The position numbers and the translations under genes were made by a program. A stretch of DNA of 64,000 nucleotides. Source: JAKANT01 sp035502095 (GTDB lineage: Bacteria; Pseudomonadota; Gammaproteobacteria; Burkholderiales; Burkholderiaceae_F). The notes beneath the pieces are model-generated. The model had not been told where the DNA came from. It searched no databases and saw only the letters and a program-made list of their open reading frames with translations. The DNA lies in assembly GCA_035502095.1 (NCBI GenBank), contig DATJUX010000048.1:124001-188000 (forward strand), given 5' to 3'. How positions within the stretch are numbered: the first letter of the stretch is position 1; each line of letters starts with the position of its first letter. This document shows, in pieces, positions 23,964 to 33,173 of the stretch.

Positions 23964-25094
23964 CTATTTGCGCGCCGCCGCGACGTCCGCAGGCTGGATC
24001 GCCTGGCCGGTCTTGTTCGACCAGGAGTTGCGTACGTAAGTCGCGGCCGACGCCAGGTCGACGTCGGACAGCCCCTTCCACGAGGGCATGACGTTCTTGC
24101 CGTTCAGCATCAGCTTGAGTTGTGCGGTAACGTCGCCCGTGACGATCGGGCTCCCGTCCAGCGCCGGGAACGCGCCCTTGACGCCCTGGCCGTTCGGCTG
24201 GTGGCAGACCTGGCAGTTAGCCGAGTAGACCTTGGCGCCGCGCTCCATCAGCTCGGCCAATTCCCACTTCTTGTTCGGATTTTCCGCGAGCGCGACCATC
24301 TCCTGCTTCTTCTGTCCGACCCACTTCGAATATTCCTCCTGCGTCACCACCCGAACCACGATCGGCATGAATGCGTGTTCCGCGCCACACAGTTCCGCGC
24401 ATTGGCCGCGATAGGTACCCGTCTTCTCCGCGCGGAACCATGTATCGCGCACGAGTCCGGGAATCGCGTCCTGCTTGACGCCGAAGGCGGGAACGAACCA
24501 GGCATGGATCACGTCGTCGGCGGTGGTGATGATGCGGATCTTCTTGTCGACCGGCACGATGAGCTCGTTGTCGACCTCGATCAGGTAGTGCGGATTGGCG
24601 ATGCGGGCGGTGTCGTTGCCGCCGTCGATCTGGTCGCGCGGAGTGGCCAGAGCCGAGAGGAGGCTGATGCCCTCGCCCTCGCCCTTCAGATAGTCGTAGC
24701 CCCACTTCCACTGGTAGCCGGTCGCCTTGATCGTGATGTCCGAGTTGCTCGTGTCCTTCATCGCAACGACCGTCTTGGTGGCTGGCAGCGCCATCGCGAT
24801 CACGATGAAGAAGGGAATGATGGTCCAGACGATCTCCACCTTGGTGCTTTCGTGGAACGTCGCCGCCACGTGGCCACGCGATTTGCGGTGCGCGTAGATC
24901 GAATAGAACATCACCCCAAAGACGCCGACGAAGATCACCAGGCAGATGATCAGCATGAACCAGTGCAGCCAGTGGATCTCGCGCGCTATGACGGTCACGG
25001 GCGGCGCCAGGTTGTACCTGCTCTGGATCGCTTCGGCTGCCCCGGCCGCGGCCATGGCCGTCAGCGCTCCGAGTGACCTGATGATCGTCGGCAT
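23964..25094 (-). CDS. coxB: Cytochrome c oxidase subunit II CoxB with fused cytochrome c
   Basis: Accepts electrons from cytochrome c through the CuA centre. The 376-residue protein has a leader, two membrane helices (about 47-70 and 90-112), the CuA cupredoxin domain with IHAWFVPAFGVKQDAIPG and the ligands CAELCGAEHAFM, and a C-terminal cytochrome c domain with the haem site CQVCH and a later methionine ligand (NVMPSWKGL). This is the caa3-like fused form common in betaproteobacteria. Start taken at 25094; an ATG nine codons upstream is also possible. Confidence 0.95.
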   Translation of the reverse strand: MPTIIRSLGALTAMAAAGAAEAIQSRYNLAPPVTVIAREIHWLHWFMLIICLVIFVGVFGVMFYSIYAHRKSRGHVAATFHESTKVEIVWTIIPFFIVIAMALPATKTVVAMKDTSNSDITIKATGYQWKWGYDYLKGEGEGISLLSALATPRDQIDGGNDTARIANPHYLIEVDNELIVPVDKKIRIITTADDVIHAWFVPAFGVKQDAIPGLVRDTWFRAEKTGTYRGQCAELCGAEHAFMPIVVRVVTQEEYSKWVGQKKQEMVALAENPNKKWELAELMERGAKVYSANCQVCHQPNGQGVKGAFPALDGSPIVTGDVTAQLKLMLNGKNVMPSWKGLSDVDLASAATYVRNSWSNKTGQAIQPADVAAARK

Positions 25095-25165
25095 CGGAAT
25101 CTCGCTTCTTGTAGTAGTCATCGAATCCAGCACCGGCTCGCGCCGTTCTCCATTCGAATTTTGGA

Positions 25166-25636
25166 TCAGGCCGCGGCGCCGCCGTGCAACGCTGCAAAGA
25201 TTTCCTGCGCGAGCAGCCTGCGCCGCGGCGCCGGCAGGTGGCGACCTATCTCGACACGCTCCCCGCGCGCGACGATGAATACGCGCACCCGATCCGCCCA
25301 GCTCCGTTCCGCCTCCTCGACTTCGACCCTGGCCCAAGCGGCGGCGAAGCGCCAGCTGACGGCGCGCACACCCTCGACGCGTTCGATCGTGACGTGATTT
25401 TCCGCGAGCGTGATCCGCTCGTAGTCGGCGGCGCGGCGACCGTAGCAGACGAAGGCGATCGCCACTGCCACGAGTTCCAGGCCGGCGAAGGGAAGGATGA
25501 GCCACAGGCCATGGGCTGCAAACACGGCACCGAAGAGAAACGACAGCCCGACCATTGACCCAAAGACTGTCGCCAATTGGGCAGGACTGGCTGAGCAGTT
25601 GCGTTTGACGGTCCAGCAGGTCGGTGGCGCGGGCAT
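25166..25636 (-). CDS. DUF2244 membrane protein
   Basis: A 156-residue protein with two adjacent N-terminal membrane helices (about 23-43 and 47-68) followed by a beta-rich cytoplasmic domain ending ARGERVEIGRHLPAPRRRLL, a DUF2244 pattern. It is the first gene of the cox operon, where DUF2244 members often occur. The start MPAPPTCWTVKRNCSASP matches the family's short cysteine-containing head. Role unknown. A good promoter lies about 95 bases upstream. Confidence 0.85.
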   Translation of the reverse strand: MPAPPTCWTVKRNCSASPAQLATVFGSMVGLSFLFGAVFAAHGLWLILPFAGLELVAVAIAFVCYGRRAADYERITLAENHVTIERVEGVRAVSWRFAAAWARVEVEEAERSWADRVRVFIVARGERVEIGRHLPAPRRRLLAQEIFAALHGGAAA

Positions 25637-25730
25637 TTCTAATGACAGCTCAGTGATCAGGCGGCGCGGCGCGGCCGCCGATCCGATGCGCACGGCCCGA
25701 TGAAGCTCCTCCCGTGCACAAAACCGGCGG

Positions 25731-25760
25731 ATTATAGGGGGAGGCAAAAAGCGGCATCAA
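25731..25760 (-). promoter_or_regulatory. Sigma-70-type promoter of the cox operon
   Basis: On the minus strand TTGATG (25760-25755), an 18-base spacer, and a perfect TATAAT (25736-25731) precede the DUF2244-coxB operon. The predicted start near 25724 gives a leader of about 90 bases. The rest of the 222-base gap to bioC shows nothing else clear. Confidence 0.65.
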
Positions 25761-25858
25761 CAAACCGCACGCGACCTGTCGCGAATCGAGCAACGCCTCT
25801 GTCCCGCGCTTGCGCGTCGGCGCACCTGGTCCCCGCCGCGCTCGATGACAGGATGGGC

Positions 25859-26806
25859 TCAGCGCCGCTTCGCGGCCAATCCCGCGCGCAAGCGATCGAG
25901 CGGAATCACCGATTCCCGCGCGCTCCTCGGCATCGGCTTCCACGCGTGACCGTAAACCACCTCGAACGTGAGCGGGATGCGGCCAGCGGCATCGCGCCGC
26001 CGATCCAGCGCCGCATGCAATGCGCGCCCGTGCACCCCGCCGACGAGTCTGCTCCAGCGGTCGTCGCGCGGATTGCCCCCGAGTGCGCGCACCTCGGCGA
26101 GCAGATCGCGCGCCGAGGCGTACGTCAGGCGGATGCTTTCAACGTCCATGACCGGGGTCGCAAATCCCGCCGCGACCATCATGTCGCCGAAGTCGTGCAT
26201 GTCGATGAACGGCATCGGACAGGATCTCGGGAGGGTCTCGGCGCACGCCGTGCGCAACTCCTTCAGCGTGTCGGGACCCAAGCAGGTGAACAACAGCAGT
26301 CCGTCGACCGCGAGCACCCTCTTCCACTCCGGAAACACGGTGTGTGGCGCGGGGTGCCAGTGCAGCATCAGGTTCGAAAAGACAAGGTCGAAGGTGGCGT
26401 CGGCGAAAGGCAGGTGCGCCGCCTCGGCACAGATACGATGCGATCCGCGCGCGCGCGCTCGATCGAGCCACGCGGCAATCGACCAGCCATGCCCGGCGCG
26501 TGATCGCAGCATGCGCAGCGAAACATCCACGCCCAGCCACTGCGCCTTCGGAAACCGCGCGGACAACGCGGCGCGCGAACCGCCCGCGCCGCATCCGACG
26601 TCGAGGATGCGCCCGGGCGCCACGCGGATGCAATCGAGCCGGGCGACCAGCCGCTCCGACACCTCGCGCAGGACGAAGTCGTGTGTCGGCAGCCGCGCCG
26701 CGCGCCGGTCGAATTGACGGCGTACAGTCTGCCAGCGCAGCGGCACGCGCGCCTTCGCCGCGAGCGGCGCTGCCAGGTCGCCGGCTTCGCCTGGATTCGT
26801 CGGCAT
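25859..26806 (-). CDS. bioC: BioC-like SAM-dependent methyltransferase
   Basis: Class I methyltransferase similar to BioC, which methylates malonyl-ACP to start biotin synthesis. The 315-residue protein has the RRQFDRRAARL segment seen at BioC N-termini, the SAM loop ILDVGCGAGGSRAAL near residue 66, and NLMLHWHPAPH. No other biotin genes are in the window, so the assignment rests on similarity and on the bioC-comF neighbourhood recurrent in betaproteobacteria. It diverges from comF by 90 bases. Confidence 0.8.
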   Translation of the reverse strand: MPTNPGEAGDLAAPLAAKARVPLRWQTVRRQFDRRAARLPTHDFVLREVSERLVARLDCIRVAPGRILDVGCGAGGSRAALSARFPKAQWLGVDVSLRMLRSRAGHGWSIAAWLDRARARGSHRICAEAAHLPFADATFDLVFSNLMLHWHPAPHTVFPEWKRVLAVDGLLLFTCLGPDTLKELRTACAETLPRSCPMPFIDMHDFGDMMVAAGFATPVMDVESIRLTYASARDLLAEVRALGGNPRDDRWSRLVGGVHGRALHAALDRRRDAAGRIPLTFEVVYGHAWKPMPRSARESVIPLDRLRAGLAAKRR

Positions 26807-26896
26807 CGTAGTTGCAGTTTACGTGCGCGCACCGGCAGATCGTGTACCGAATCCGAGGCCTTTGGCCACGACCGCGCAGGCCCCTATCGTCACACG

Positions 26897-27583
26897 ATGT
26901 CGCTGCGACGGCCGCTTTCCCATTGGCTCGCTGCTCGATGTCCTGTCTGCGTCATCGAGGCCGGTGCCCCGCTCGTGTGCCAGGGGTGCAGGGAGGATTT
27001 TTTCGCGGCGGGCGTGCATCGATGCGCGCGCTGTGCGATTCCTCTGGCCAGTGGCGCAGAAATCTGCGGACCCTGTTTGCGCCAGCCGCCATCCTTCGAC
27101 GCCACGGTGGCGCTGGGGGACTATGCGACACCGATCGACGGGTTGCTGCTGGCTCTGAAGTTCGGCCACCGTCTGGAACTCGCATCCGTTCTCGGCGCGC
27201 TGCTGGCCGAACGCGTGCCCCCGCTCGCGGACGCGTCCCTCGTCCTCGTCCCGGTTCCGCTCTCCTTCGAACGCCTCGCGGAACGCGGCTTCAACCAGTC
27301 GAACGAGATCGGCAGGGCCACTGCGCGCACTCTGGGTTTGCGCTTCGATGACGCCGTGCTGGTGCGCGTCCGGCACGCACCGGCCCAGGCTTCGTTGCCG
27401 CGCGAAGCGCGCCGGCGCAACATACGCGGTGCCTTTGTGGCCCGGCGTGCCCTGCCCGGAATGCGCTTCGGCGTCGTCGACGACGTAATGACCACCGGCA
27501 GCACCCTCGACGAGATCGCGCGCGTGCTCAAGGCGGCGGGCGCGCAGCACGTCATCAATCTCGTCGTCGCACGTACTCCCTAG
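26897..27583 (+). CDS. comF: ComF family phosphoribosyltransferase-like protein
   Basis: Homologue of ComFC/GntX, required for DNA uptake in competent species; its biochemical activity is uncertain. The 228-residue protein has an N-terminal zinc finger of four cysteine pairs (RCPVC, VCQGC, RCARC, ICGPC) and a C-terminal PRTase domain with RGFNQSNEIGRATA and the PRPP-binding loop VVDDVMTTGSTLDE. The ATG at 26897 gives the standard compact protein. trmL follows after 18 bases on the same strand. Confidence 0.93.
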   Translation: MSLRRPLSHWLAARCPVCVIEAGAPLVCQGCREDFFAAGVHRCARCAIPLASGAEICGPCLRQPPSFDATVALGDYATPIDGLLLALKFGHRLELASVLGALLAERVPPLADASLVLVPVPLSFERLAERGFNQSNEIGRATARTLGLRFDDAVLVRVRHAPAQASLPREARRRNIRGAFVARRALPGMRFGVVDDVMTTGSTLDEIARVLKAAGAQHVINLVVARTP

Positions 27584-27601
27584 TTTTGCGCTCGCTTCGC
27601 G

Positions 27602-28072
27602 ATGTTCAACGTCGTACTCGTCGCTCCCGAGATCCCGCCCAATACGGGCAACGTGATCCGCCTGTGCGCGAACACGGGCGCGCAGTTGCATCTCGTGCGA
27701 CCGCTCGGGTTTTCGCTCGACGACAAGCAGTTGCGGCGCGCCGGGCTCGATTATCGGGAATACGCCGGCGTCCAGGTCCATGCGAGCTTCGCGGCGTTCG
27801 TGCAACTTGCGAACCCCGAGCGTGGGCGCACCTTCGCGTTGACGACACGCGCGCGGAACAACCTGTTCGAGGTGCCGCTGCGGCCCGGCGACTGGTTCGT
27901 CTTTGGCGCTGAAACCAGCGGCTTGCCCCCCGATGTGCGCGCGTGGTTTCTTCCCGATCACGACCTGCGCCTGCCGATGCGACCGGAAAGCCGCAGCCTC
28001 AACCTGTCCAACGCGGTCGCGGTGGTCGTCTATGAAGCGTGGCGCCAGGCGCTCTTCAGCGGCGGTTCCTGA
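27602..28072 (+). CDS. trmL: tRNA (cytidine/uridine-34-2'-O)-methyltransferase TrmL
   Basis: SPOUT-class enzyme that 2'-O-methylates the wobble base of leucine tRNAs. The 156-residue protein has the usual length and motifs: PPNTGNVIRLCANTG, LVRPLGFSLDDKQLRRAGLD, FGAETSGLP and the knot-forming MRPESRSLNLSNAVAVVVYE. It probably shares a transcript with comF and converges on the LOG-family gene with a 6-base gap. Confidence 0.95.
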   Translation: MFNVVLVAPEIPPNTGNVIRLCANTGAQLHLVRPLGFSLDDKQLRRAGLDYREYAGVQVHASFAAFVQLANPERGRTFALTTRARNNLFEVPLRPGDWFVFGAETSGLPPDVRAWFLPDHDLRLPMRPESRSLNLSNAVAVVVYEAWRQALFSGGS

Positions 28073-28078
28073 ACGGCC

Positions 28079-28672
28079 TCACGCGCGGCTCAGATCGGCG
28101 TCGCCCGCCGGCTCGCCCGCCTCGGACCGCAGCAGCCGGTCGACGAGCAAGGATGCAGTCGCCTCGACCAGCAACAGGCCCCGGTGCTGCGGCCGGATGA
28201 AGCCCTCTTGCGCCGCGTGGTGCAGGAACGCCAGCAGGTGATCGAAATAGCCGAGGCAGTTGACCAGCCCGACGGGCTTCGCGTGCAGGCGCAGCTGCAG
28301 CCAGGTGACCATTTCGAACATCTCTTCGAACGTGCCGAAGCCCCCCGGCAGCACGGCGAACGCATCGGCGCGTTCCGACATCGTTCGTTTGCGCGTGTGC
28401 ATCGACTCGACGACGATCAGTTCGTCGAGCCGCTGATGGGCCACTTCGGGGCGCATCAGATGCTGCGGAATCACGCCGACGACTTCGCCGCCTGCGGCGA
28501 GCGCCGCATCGGCAAGCTCGCCCATCATTCCGACGTGCCCGCCGCCGTAAACGACTCTTATGCGCCGGCGCGCAAGCAATTCACCCAGTTCACGCGCGGC
28601 GGCCGCGTACTGCGGCCGCGTGCCGCTGGACGAGCCGCAGAAGACGCAGATCGATTGGATCGGCCCGGCCAC
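28079..28672 (-). CDS. LOG family protein (cytokinin riboside 5'-monophosphate phosphoribohydrolase type)
   Basis: Rossmann-fold nucleotide hydrolase of the TIGR00730/LOG family, which cleaves purine 5'-monophosphates to base and ribose 5-phosphate. The 197-residue protein carries CVFCGSSSG, YGGGHVGMMG and the catalytic LPGGFGTFEEMFE. I chose the GTG at 28672, 8 bases after the gpsA stop; no ATG gives the conserved N-terminus. Physiological substrate unknown. It is the last gene of the run secB-gpsA-LOG. Confidence 0.9.
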   Translation of the reverse strand: MAGPIQSICVFCGSSSGTRPQYAAAARELGELLARRRIRVVYGGGHVGMMGELADAALAAGGEVVGVIPQHLMRPEVAHQRLDELIVVESMHTRKRTMSERADAFAVLPGGFGTFEEMFEMVTWLQLRLHAKPVGLVNCLGYFDHLLAFLHHAAQEGFIRPQHRGLLLVEATASLLVDRLLRSEAGEPAGDADLSRA

Positions 28673-28680
28673 GGCGTTTC

Positions 28681-29667
28681 CTAGGCGCCCTCGCGCCGGG
28701 GATCGCGCGCGAGCAGGAGTTCGAGCGCCGCTTGCGGGCTGAGGCGTCCCGCCAGGACGGCGCAAACCGCGTGCGTGATGGGCATGTCCACCCCGGCCTC
28801 CTGCGCGCGTCGTGCGACCTCGGGGGCGGACCAGACACCTTCGGCGACGTGGCCGATGTCGGCCAGAGTGCGCGCCAGCGGGACACCCTGGCCGAGCCGA
28901 AGTCCGACCTGGCGGTTGCGCGACAGCTCGCCGGTGCATGTCAGCAGAAGGTCGCCGACACCGGCAAGACCCATGAACGTCTCGGCGCGTGCGCCGAGCG
29001 CGACGCCGAAGCGGATGATCTCCGCCAGCCCGCGCGTAATCAACGCGGCGCGCGCGTTGTTGCCGAGTTGCAGCGCGTCCGCGATCCCCGTCGCGATGGC
29101 CATGACGTTCTTCACCGCGCCGCCGACTTCGACGCCGGTGAGATCATCGGTTGCGTAGACGCGCAGGGCGCCGGCGTGGAAGGCAACGGTGGCGATATCG
29201 CACACCGCGCCGCTGCCCGCAACGGTCAACGCCGTTGGCAGGCCGGCGGCGACCTCCTGCGCGAAGCTCGGCCCGGAGAGCACCCCGGCGGGATGCGCGC
29301 CAAGTTCCTGCGCGGCGATCTGATGTCCAAGGAGACCGGTATCGCGCTCGAAACCTTTGCACAACCAGAGCACGGGGGCGGTCACATGGTGTTGCGCCAG
29401 CGCGCGCATCGCAGCGCGCAGGCCGCTGGTCGGCGTGGCGACGACGATCAACTCGGGATCGTTGGCGAGCACGGCCGACAGGTCCGCGCTGGCCAGCAAC
29501 TCTGCCGGCAGGCGGAATCCAGGAAGGTAGCGCCGGTTCTCGCGTTCAAACCGCACCGCCTCCGCCTGCGCCGGATCGCGCACGAACAGGGCCACCTCGT
29601 GCCGGCCCGCCGCGACGAGCGCCATCGCCGTCCCCCACGCACCACCGCCCAGGACCGCTATCCGCAT
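28681..29667 (-). CDS. gpsA: NAD(P)-dependent glycerol-3-phosphate dehydrogenase GpsA
   Basis: Reduces dihydroxyacetone phosphate to sn-glycerol 3-phosphate for phospholipid synthesis. The 328-residue form begins MRIAVLGGGAWGTAMA, the standard dinucleotide-binding N-terminus, and has LWLCKGFE, LSGPSFAQEVA, the catalytic lysine in GGAVKNVMAIATG, and GLAEIIRFG. A GTG at 29700 overlaps the secB stop (GTGA) and would add 11 residues; coupling makes that start a real alternative. Tight spacing suggests an operon with secB. Confidence 0.96.
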   Translation of the reverse strand: MRIAVLGGGAWGTAMALVAAGRHEVALFVRDPAQAEAVRFERENRRYLPGFRLPAELLASADLSAVLANDPELIVVATPTSGLRAAMRALAQHHVTAPVLWLCKGFERDTGLLGHQIAAQELGAHPAGVLSGPSFAQEVAAGLPTALTVAGSGAVCDIATVAFHAGALRVYATDDLTGVEVGGAVKNVMAIATGIADALQLGNNARAALITRGLAEIIRFGVALGARAETFMGLAGVGDLLLTCTGELSRNRQVGLRLGQGVPLARTLADIGHVAEGVWSAPEVARRAQEAGVDMPITHAVCAVLAGRLSPQAALELLLARDPRREGA

Positions 29668-29696
29668 CCGGGCCTGCGGTGCATGCACGCCTGCGC

Positions 29697-30191
29697 TCAC
29701 TGCTTGACGTTCGATCCCGGCGGAACGACGAGACCCGGCGGCTGCTGGCCAAGCCGCTGCTGGTACATCGCCTCGAAGTTGATCTCGGCGAGGTGGATCG
29801 GCGGCAGGCCGGTGCGATTGATCAGATCGGCGACGTTGGCGCGCAGGTACGGATACACGATGTTGGGGCAGACGATGTTCAGCACGGCTTCGAACTGCTC
29901 GGTCGGGATGCCGCGCATCTCGAAGATTCCGGCCTGCTTCGCCTCGACGAGGAACAGCACCTTCGCCTTGACCTTCGCCGTCGCCGTTACCCGCACGACC
30001 ACTTCGAAGATGCCGTCGAGAACCTTGTCGTTGACGACCTCGAGCTGCACGTCGACCTGTGGCGCTTCCTGCTCGAGGAAGATGGTCGGTGCATGCGGCA
30101 GTTCCAGCGATGCGTCCTTGAGGTAGACCCGCTGCAGCTGGAATACGGTCCCTTGCGCGCCGGGGGCGGCGCCGGAATTGGTTTCGGCCAT
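29697..30191 (-). CDS. secB: Protein-export chaperone SecB
   Basis: Tetrameric cytosolic chaperone that keeps preproteins unfolded and hands them to SecA. The 164-residue protein has the SecB core: FQLQRVYLKDASLELPHAP, LEVVNDKVLDGIFEVVVRVT, the client groove segment, and the C-terminal VCPNIVYPYLRANVADLI. It has a short alanine/glycine-rich head. It lies in the conserved order rhodanese-grxC-secB-gpsA, all minus strand. Confidence 0.97.
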   Translation of the reverse strand: MAETNSGAAPGAQGTVFQLQRVYLKDASLELPHAPTIFLEQEAPQVDVQLEVVNDKVLDGIFEVVVRVTATAKVKAKVLFLVEAKQAGIFEMRGIPTEQFEAVLNIVCPNIVYPYLRANVADLINRTGLPPIHLAEINFEAMYQQRLGQQPPGLVVPPGSNVKQ

Positions 30192-30267
30192 GTGAATGCT
30201 CGGAGAGGTGGCCGCGACGCGGCCGTCAGTTTGGGGGTTCGTGGGGGTCGTCGGAGCGCGGCGCCGG

Positions 30268-30528
30268 TCACGCCTCCAGCAGCGGGGCCAGCCTGCCCTG
30301 GCGGTCGAGAACGGACAGCTCGTCGAACCCGCCAACGTGCGTGTCGCCGATGTAGATCTGCGGCACGGTGCGGCGACCGGTGCGCGCAACCATCTCCCTG
30401 CGGCGTTCCGGTTCGAGATCGACCCGGATCTTCTCGATTTCCTTGACACCGCGGGCGCGCAGCAGCGCCTCGGCACGGACGCAATATGGACATACACCCG
30501 TGCTGTACATCGTTACCCGGGATTGCAT
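30268..30528 (-). CDS. grxC: Glutaredoxin 3 GrxC
   Basis: Glutathione-dependent disulfide reductase. The 86-residue protein has the dithiol active site CPYC near residue 13, the cis-proline TVPQIYIG and the glutathione-binding GGFDEL. Start at ATG 30528. It follows the rhodanese gene after 16 bases and precedes secB. Confidence 0.96.
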   Translation of the reverse strand: MQSRVTMYSTGVCPYCVRAEALLRARGVKEIEKIRVDLEPERRREMVARTGRRTVPQIYIGDTHVGGFDELSVLDRQGRLAPLLEA

Positions 30529-30544
30529 TCGATCGTCGCCGCCG

Positions 30545-30946
30545 TCACTTGCGCAAGGGCAGACCCGCGCTGCGCCAGGCTGCAATGCCGCCGGCGAGCA
30601 CGAAGACCTCGGCAAACCCGTTCGCACGTAGTTGTGCCGCTGCCGAGCCGGCGGTCGATCCGGTGTTGCAGACCAGGATCACGGGCCGTTCCTTCTTCAA
30701 CTCGCCGGCCCGCTCCTTCAGGCTGCCGCTCGGAATGTTCCGCGCGTGGGGCAGCGAGCCGGTTGCGAAGTCGGCGGCGGAGCGAACGTCGACGATCTGC
30801 GCGTTCCTGCCGTTTATGAGGCGCGTCGCCTCGAGCGTGGTGAGGCTCGGCCCCGCGGTGCGCGCGCGCAGGAGTGGCCAAAGCAGCATGCCGCCGCTGG
30901 CGAAGGCGATCGCAAAGAGCAGGATGTTGTCGGTGAAAAATTGCAC
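30545..30946 (-). CDS. Membrane-anchored rhodanese-like protein
   Basis: A 133-residue protein with one N-terminal membrane helix (about 8-26) and a single rhodanese domain: IVDVRSAADFATGSLPHARN, the active-site loop VLVCNTGSTAGSA with the catalytic cysteine, and AGGIAAWRSAGLP. Such proteins transfer sulfane sulfur or act as thiol carriers; the substrate is unknown. It is the first gene of the rhodanese-grxC-secB-gpsA run and diverges from gpmA by 65 bases. Confidence 0.9.
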   Translation of the reverse strand: MQFFTDNILLFAIAFASGGMLLWPLLRARTAGPSLTTLEATRLINGRNAQIVDVRSAADFATGSLPHARNIPSGSLKERAGELKKERPVILVCNTGSTAGSAAAQLRANGFAEVFVLAGGIAAWRSAGLPLRK

Positions 30947-31011
30947 GGCCAGTCGATCCGGATCGGCCGCGAATTATAGAATGAGGTCCCCCCACGGCCT
31001 CTTGCACGCTC

Positions 31012-31761
31012 ATGCACAAGCTTGTCCTGCTACGCCACGGCGAGAGCGAGTGGAATCGTTCGAACCGGTTCACGGGCTGGACCGACGTCGACCTGACCGA
31101 CGCCGGCCGCGAGGAGGCCCGCGCCGCGGGCGAGTTGCTCAAGCGCGAGGGGTACTCGTTCGACATCGCCTACACCTCGGTGCTTCGCCGCGCCATCCGC
31201 ACGCTCTGGATCACACTGGACGCGATGGACTTGATGTACCTGCCGGTCGTGCACAACTGGCGCCTGAACGAGCGGCACTATGGCGCGCTGCAGGGCCTGA
31301 ACAAGGCCGAGACCGCCGCGAAGTTCGGCGACGAGCAGGTCCTGATCTGGCGGCGGGCGTACGCGATTGCGCCGGACCCGCTCCCCCCGGGCGATCCGCG
31401 CTGGCCGGGGAACGATCCGCGTTACAAGCACCTGAAACCCGAGGAGATCCCGTCGACCGAGTGCCTCAAGGACACGGTCGCGCGCGTCGTTCCCTTCTGG
31501 AACGACTCGATCGCACCGGCGCTCACGCGCGGGCGCCGCGTTCTCGTCTCGGCGCACGGCAATTCCCTGCGCGCGCTCATCAAGTACCTCGACAGTGTCG
31601 CGGACGAGCGGATCGTCGAGTTGAACGTTCCGACGGCGCGCCCCCTGGTCTACGAACTCGAATCCGATCTGAAACCCGTCCGCAGCTATTACCTGGGCGA
31701 TCCGGAGGAGATCGCTCGTGCCACGGCGGCGGTGGCTGCCCAGGGAAAGGCGAAGAAATAA
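31012..31761 (+). CDS. gpmA: 2,3-bisphosphoglycerate-dependent phosphoglycerate mutase GpmA
   Basis: Interconverts 3- and 2-phosphoglycerate in glycolysis and gluconeogenesis. The 249-residue protein has the catalytic LLRHGESEWN at the start, RRAIRTLW, WRLNERHYGALQGLNK and VSAHGNSLRALIKYL with the second catalytic histidine. Length fits the cofactor-dependent family. It leads the plus-strand run gpmA-envC-ctpA and diverges from the rhodanese gene. Confidence 0.97.
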   Translation: MHKLVLLRHGESEWNRSNRFTGWTDVDLTDAGREEARAAGELLKREGYSFDIAYTSVLRRAIRTLWITLDAMDLMYLPVVHNWRLNERHYGALQGLNKAETAAKFGDEQVLIWRRAYAIAPDPLPPGDPRWPGNDPRYKHLKPEEIPSTECLKDTVARVVPFWNDSIAPALTRGRRVLVSAHGNSLRALIKYLDSVADERIVELNVPTARPLVYELESDLKPVRSYYLGDPEEIARATAAVAAQGKAKK

Positions 31762-31799
31762 GCCGGCAAGGCCTCCGCGCGCGGTCGTTCGCGCGAAGG

Positions 31800-33125
31800 G
31801 TGTTGTTTATCTTCGCCTCGTTGGGTTTCGCCGTCGGCTTCGCGTGCTGTCCCGCGCAGGATGCGGTCGCGCAGGGCAAGAGCGCCTCCAAGGGCAGTTC
31901 GAAGGCCGGCGACGCGGGGAACGCGGAGGCGACGCCGCAGAAACGGCAGCAGTTGAAATCGGAACAGCGCCAGTTGCAGCAGCGCCTGGCACGCCTGAAG
32001 AAGCAGCTTGCCGATGCGGAAGCCTCTCATTCCGAAGCGACCGACGCCCTCGCAGAATCCGAGCGTGCAATTTCCACGGCCAACCGGCATCTGCGTGAAC
32101 TTGCCGAAGAGAGGCGTCAGATCGAGCGGCAGATCCTCGACTTGCAGGAACGCGGCCGCAACGTCGACACGCGGCAATCCGACCAGGCGCAGCAACTGGC
32201 GCGGCTCCTGCGGGCCGAGGCCCGGCTGAGCCAGGCATCCTCGTGGCAGCGGTGGCTCGCGGGAGACTCTCCCGGCGCCATGGCGCGCGATCTACGGTAT
32301 CTCGATCTCGCCGCCCAGGCACGGGCGAACTCGATCGTGGAACTACGCGACCGGCGCGAGGAGTTGCAGCAACTCGAGGCGGAGTCGTTGGCGAAGCAGG
32401 GGGAACTCGCGGCGATCGCGCGCGAGGAACAGAAGGCGCGGGTCGTGCTCCTGCAGCAGCAAAATGCCCGCATGCAGACGTTGGCGCGCCTGGCGCGACA
32501 AATTTCGAGCCAGCGTCAGACCATCGCCAGCCTCGAGCGCGATGATCAACGGCTCGCTGCCCTGGTCGAGCAGCTGACCCGCCTCCTCGCAGAGCAGGCG
32601 CGGCGGGCGGAGCAGGCACGCCGCGCGGCGGCAGCCCCCGCGCCCGGGTCCGCGGCCGCGCGCCAGGGCGCGACGCCGGCCCCCTCCCCCGACGTGGAAC
32701 TGCCGACGGGCTCGAAAGCGGCGGCCCTGCGCGACAAGTTGCGTCTGCCCGTCCGCGGCGAGGTGATCGCCCGTTTCGGTACCGTGCGAGCGACCGAAGC
32801 CGGCGTCAACGCGCCCACGTGGAAGGGAGTTTTCATACGTGCGCCACAAGGATCCGAGGTCCGGGCGGCGGCCGCCGGTCGGGTGGTTTTCGCCGACTGG
32901 CTGCGCGGCTTCGGCAATCTTCTGATCCTCGATCACGGGGACGGCGTGCTTACCGTCTATGGCAACAATGAGTCGTTGCTACGCAATGTCGGCGATCGTG
33001 TGGAAGCTGACGAAGTGGTTGCTTCAGTCGGGAACACCGGGGGAAACGCGGAATCCGGCCTATACTTTGAAATACGGTTCCAGGGTCGACCAATCGACCC
33101 GCTCAAGTGGGCGCAGGCACGCTAG
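31800..33125 (+). CDS. envC: EnvC-like murein hydrolase activator (degenerate M23 domain)
   Basis: Periplasmic activator of amidases at the division septum, gated by FtsEX. The 441-residue reading has a hydrophobic export signal (2-25), a long coiled coil (about 45-260) rich in Gln, Glu, Leu and Arg, and a C-terminal LytM domain (LPVRGEVIARFGT to the end). The zinc ligands of active M23 peptidases are missing: WKGV replaces HxGxD and YFEIRF replaces HLHFE, as in EnvC. No ATG gives the signal peptide; GTG at 31800 is the first usable start and is uncertain. ctpA follows after 48 bases. Confidence 0.88.
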   Translation: MLFIFASLGFAVGFACCPAQDAVAQGKSASKGSSKAGDAGNAEATPQKRQQLKSEQRQLQQRLARLKKQLADAEASHSEATDALAESERAISTANRHLRELAEERRQIERQILDLQERGRNVDTRQSDQAQQLARLLRAEARLSQASSWQRWLAGDSPGAMARDLRYLDLAAQARANSIVELRDRREELQQLEAESLAKQGELAAIAREEQKARVVLLQQQNARMQTLARLARQISSQRQTIASLERDDQRLAALVEQLTRLLAEQARRAEQARRAAAAPAPGSAAARQGATPAPSPDVELPTGSKAAALRDKLRLPVRGEVIARFGTVRATEAGVNAPTWKGVFIRAPQGSEVRAAAAGRVVFADWLRGFGNLLILDHGDGVLTVYGNNESLLRNVGDRVEADEVVASVGNTGGNAESGLYFEIRFQGRPIDPLKWAQAR

Positions 33126-33173
33126 CCTGAGGCAAATTGGGGTCACTTCGGGTTGCGCTCTCCAGGAGGTTCA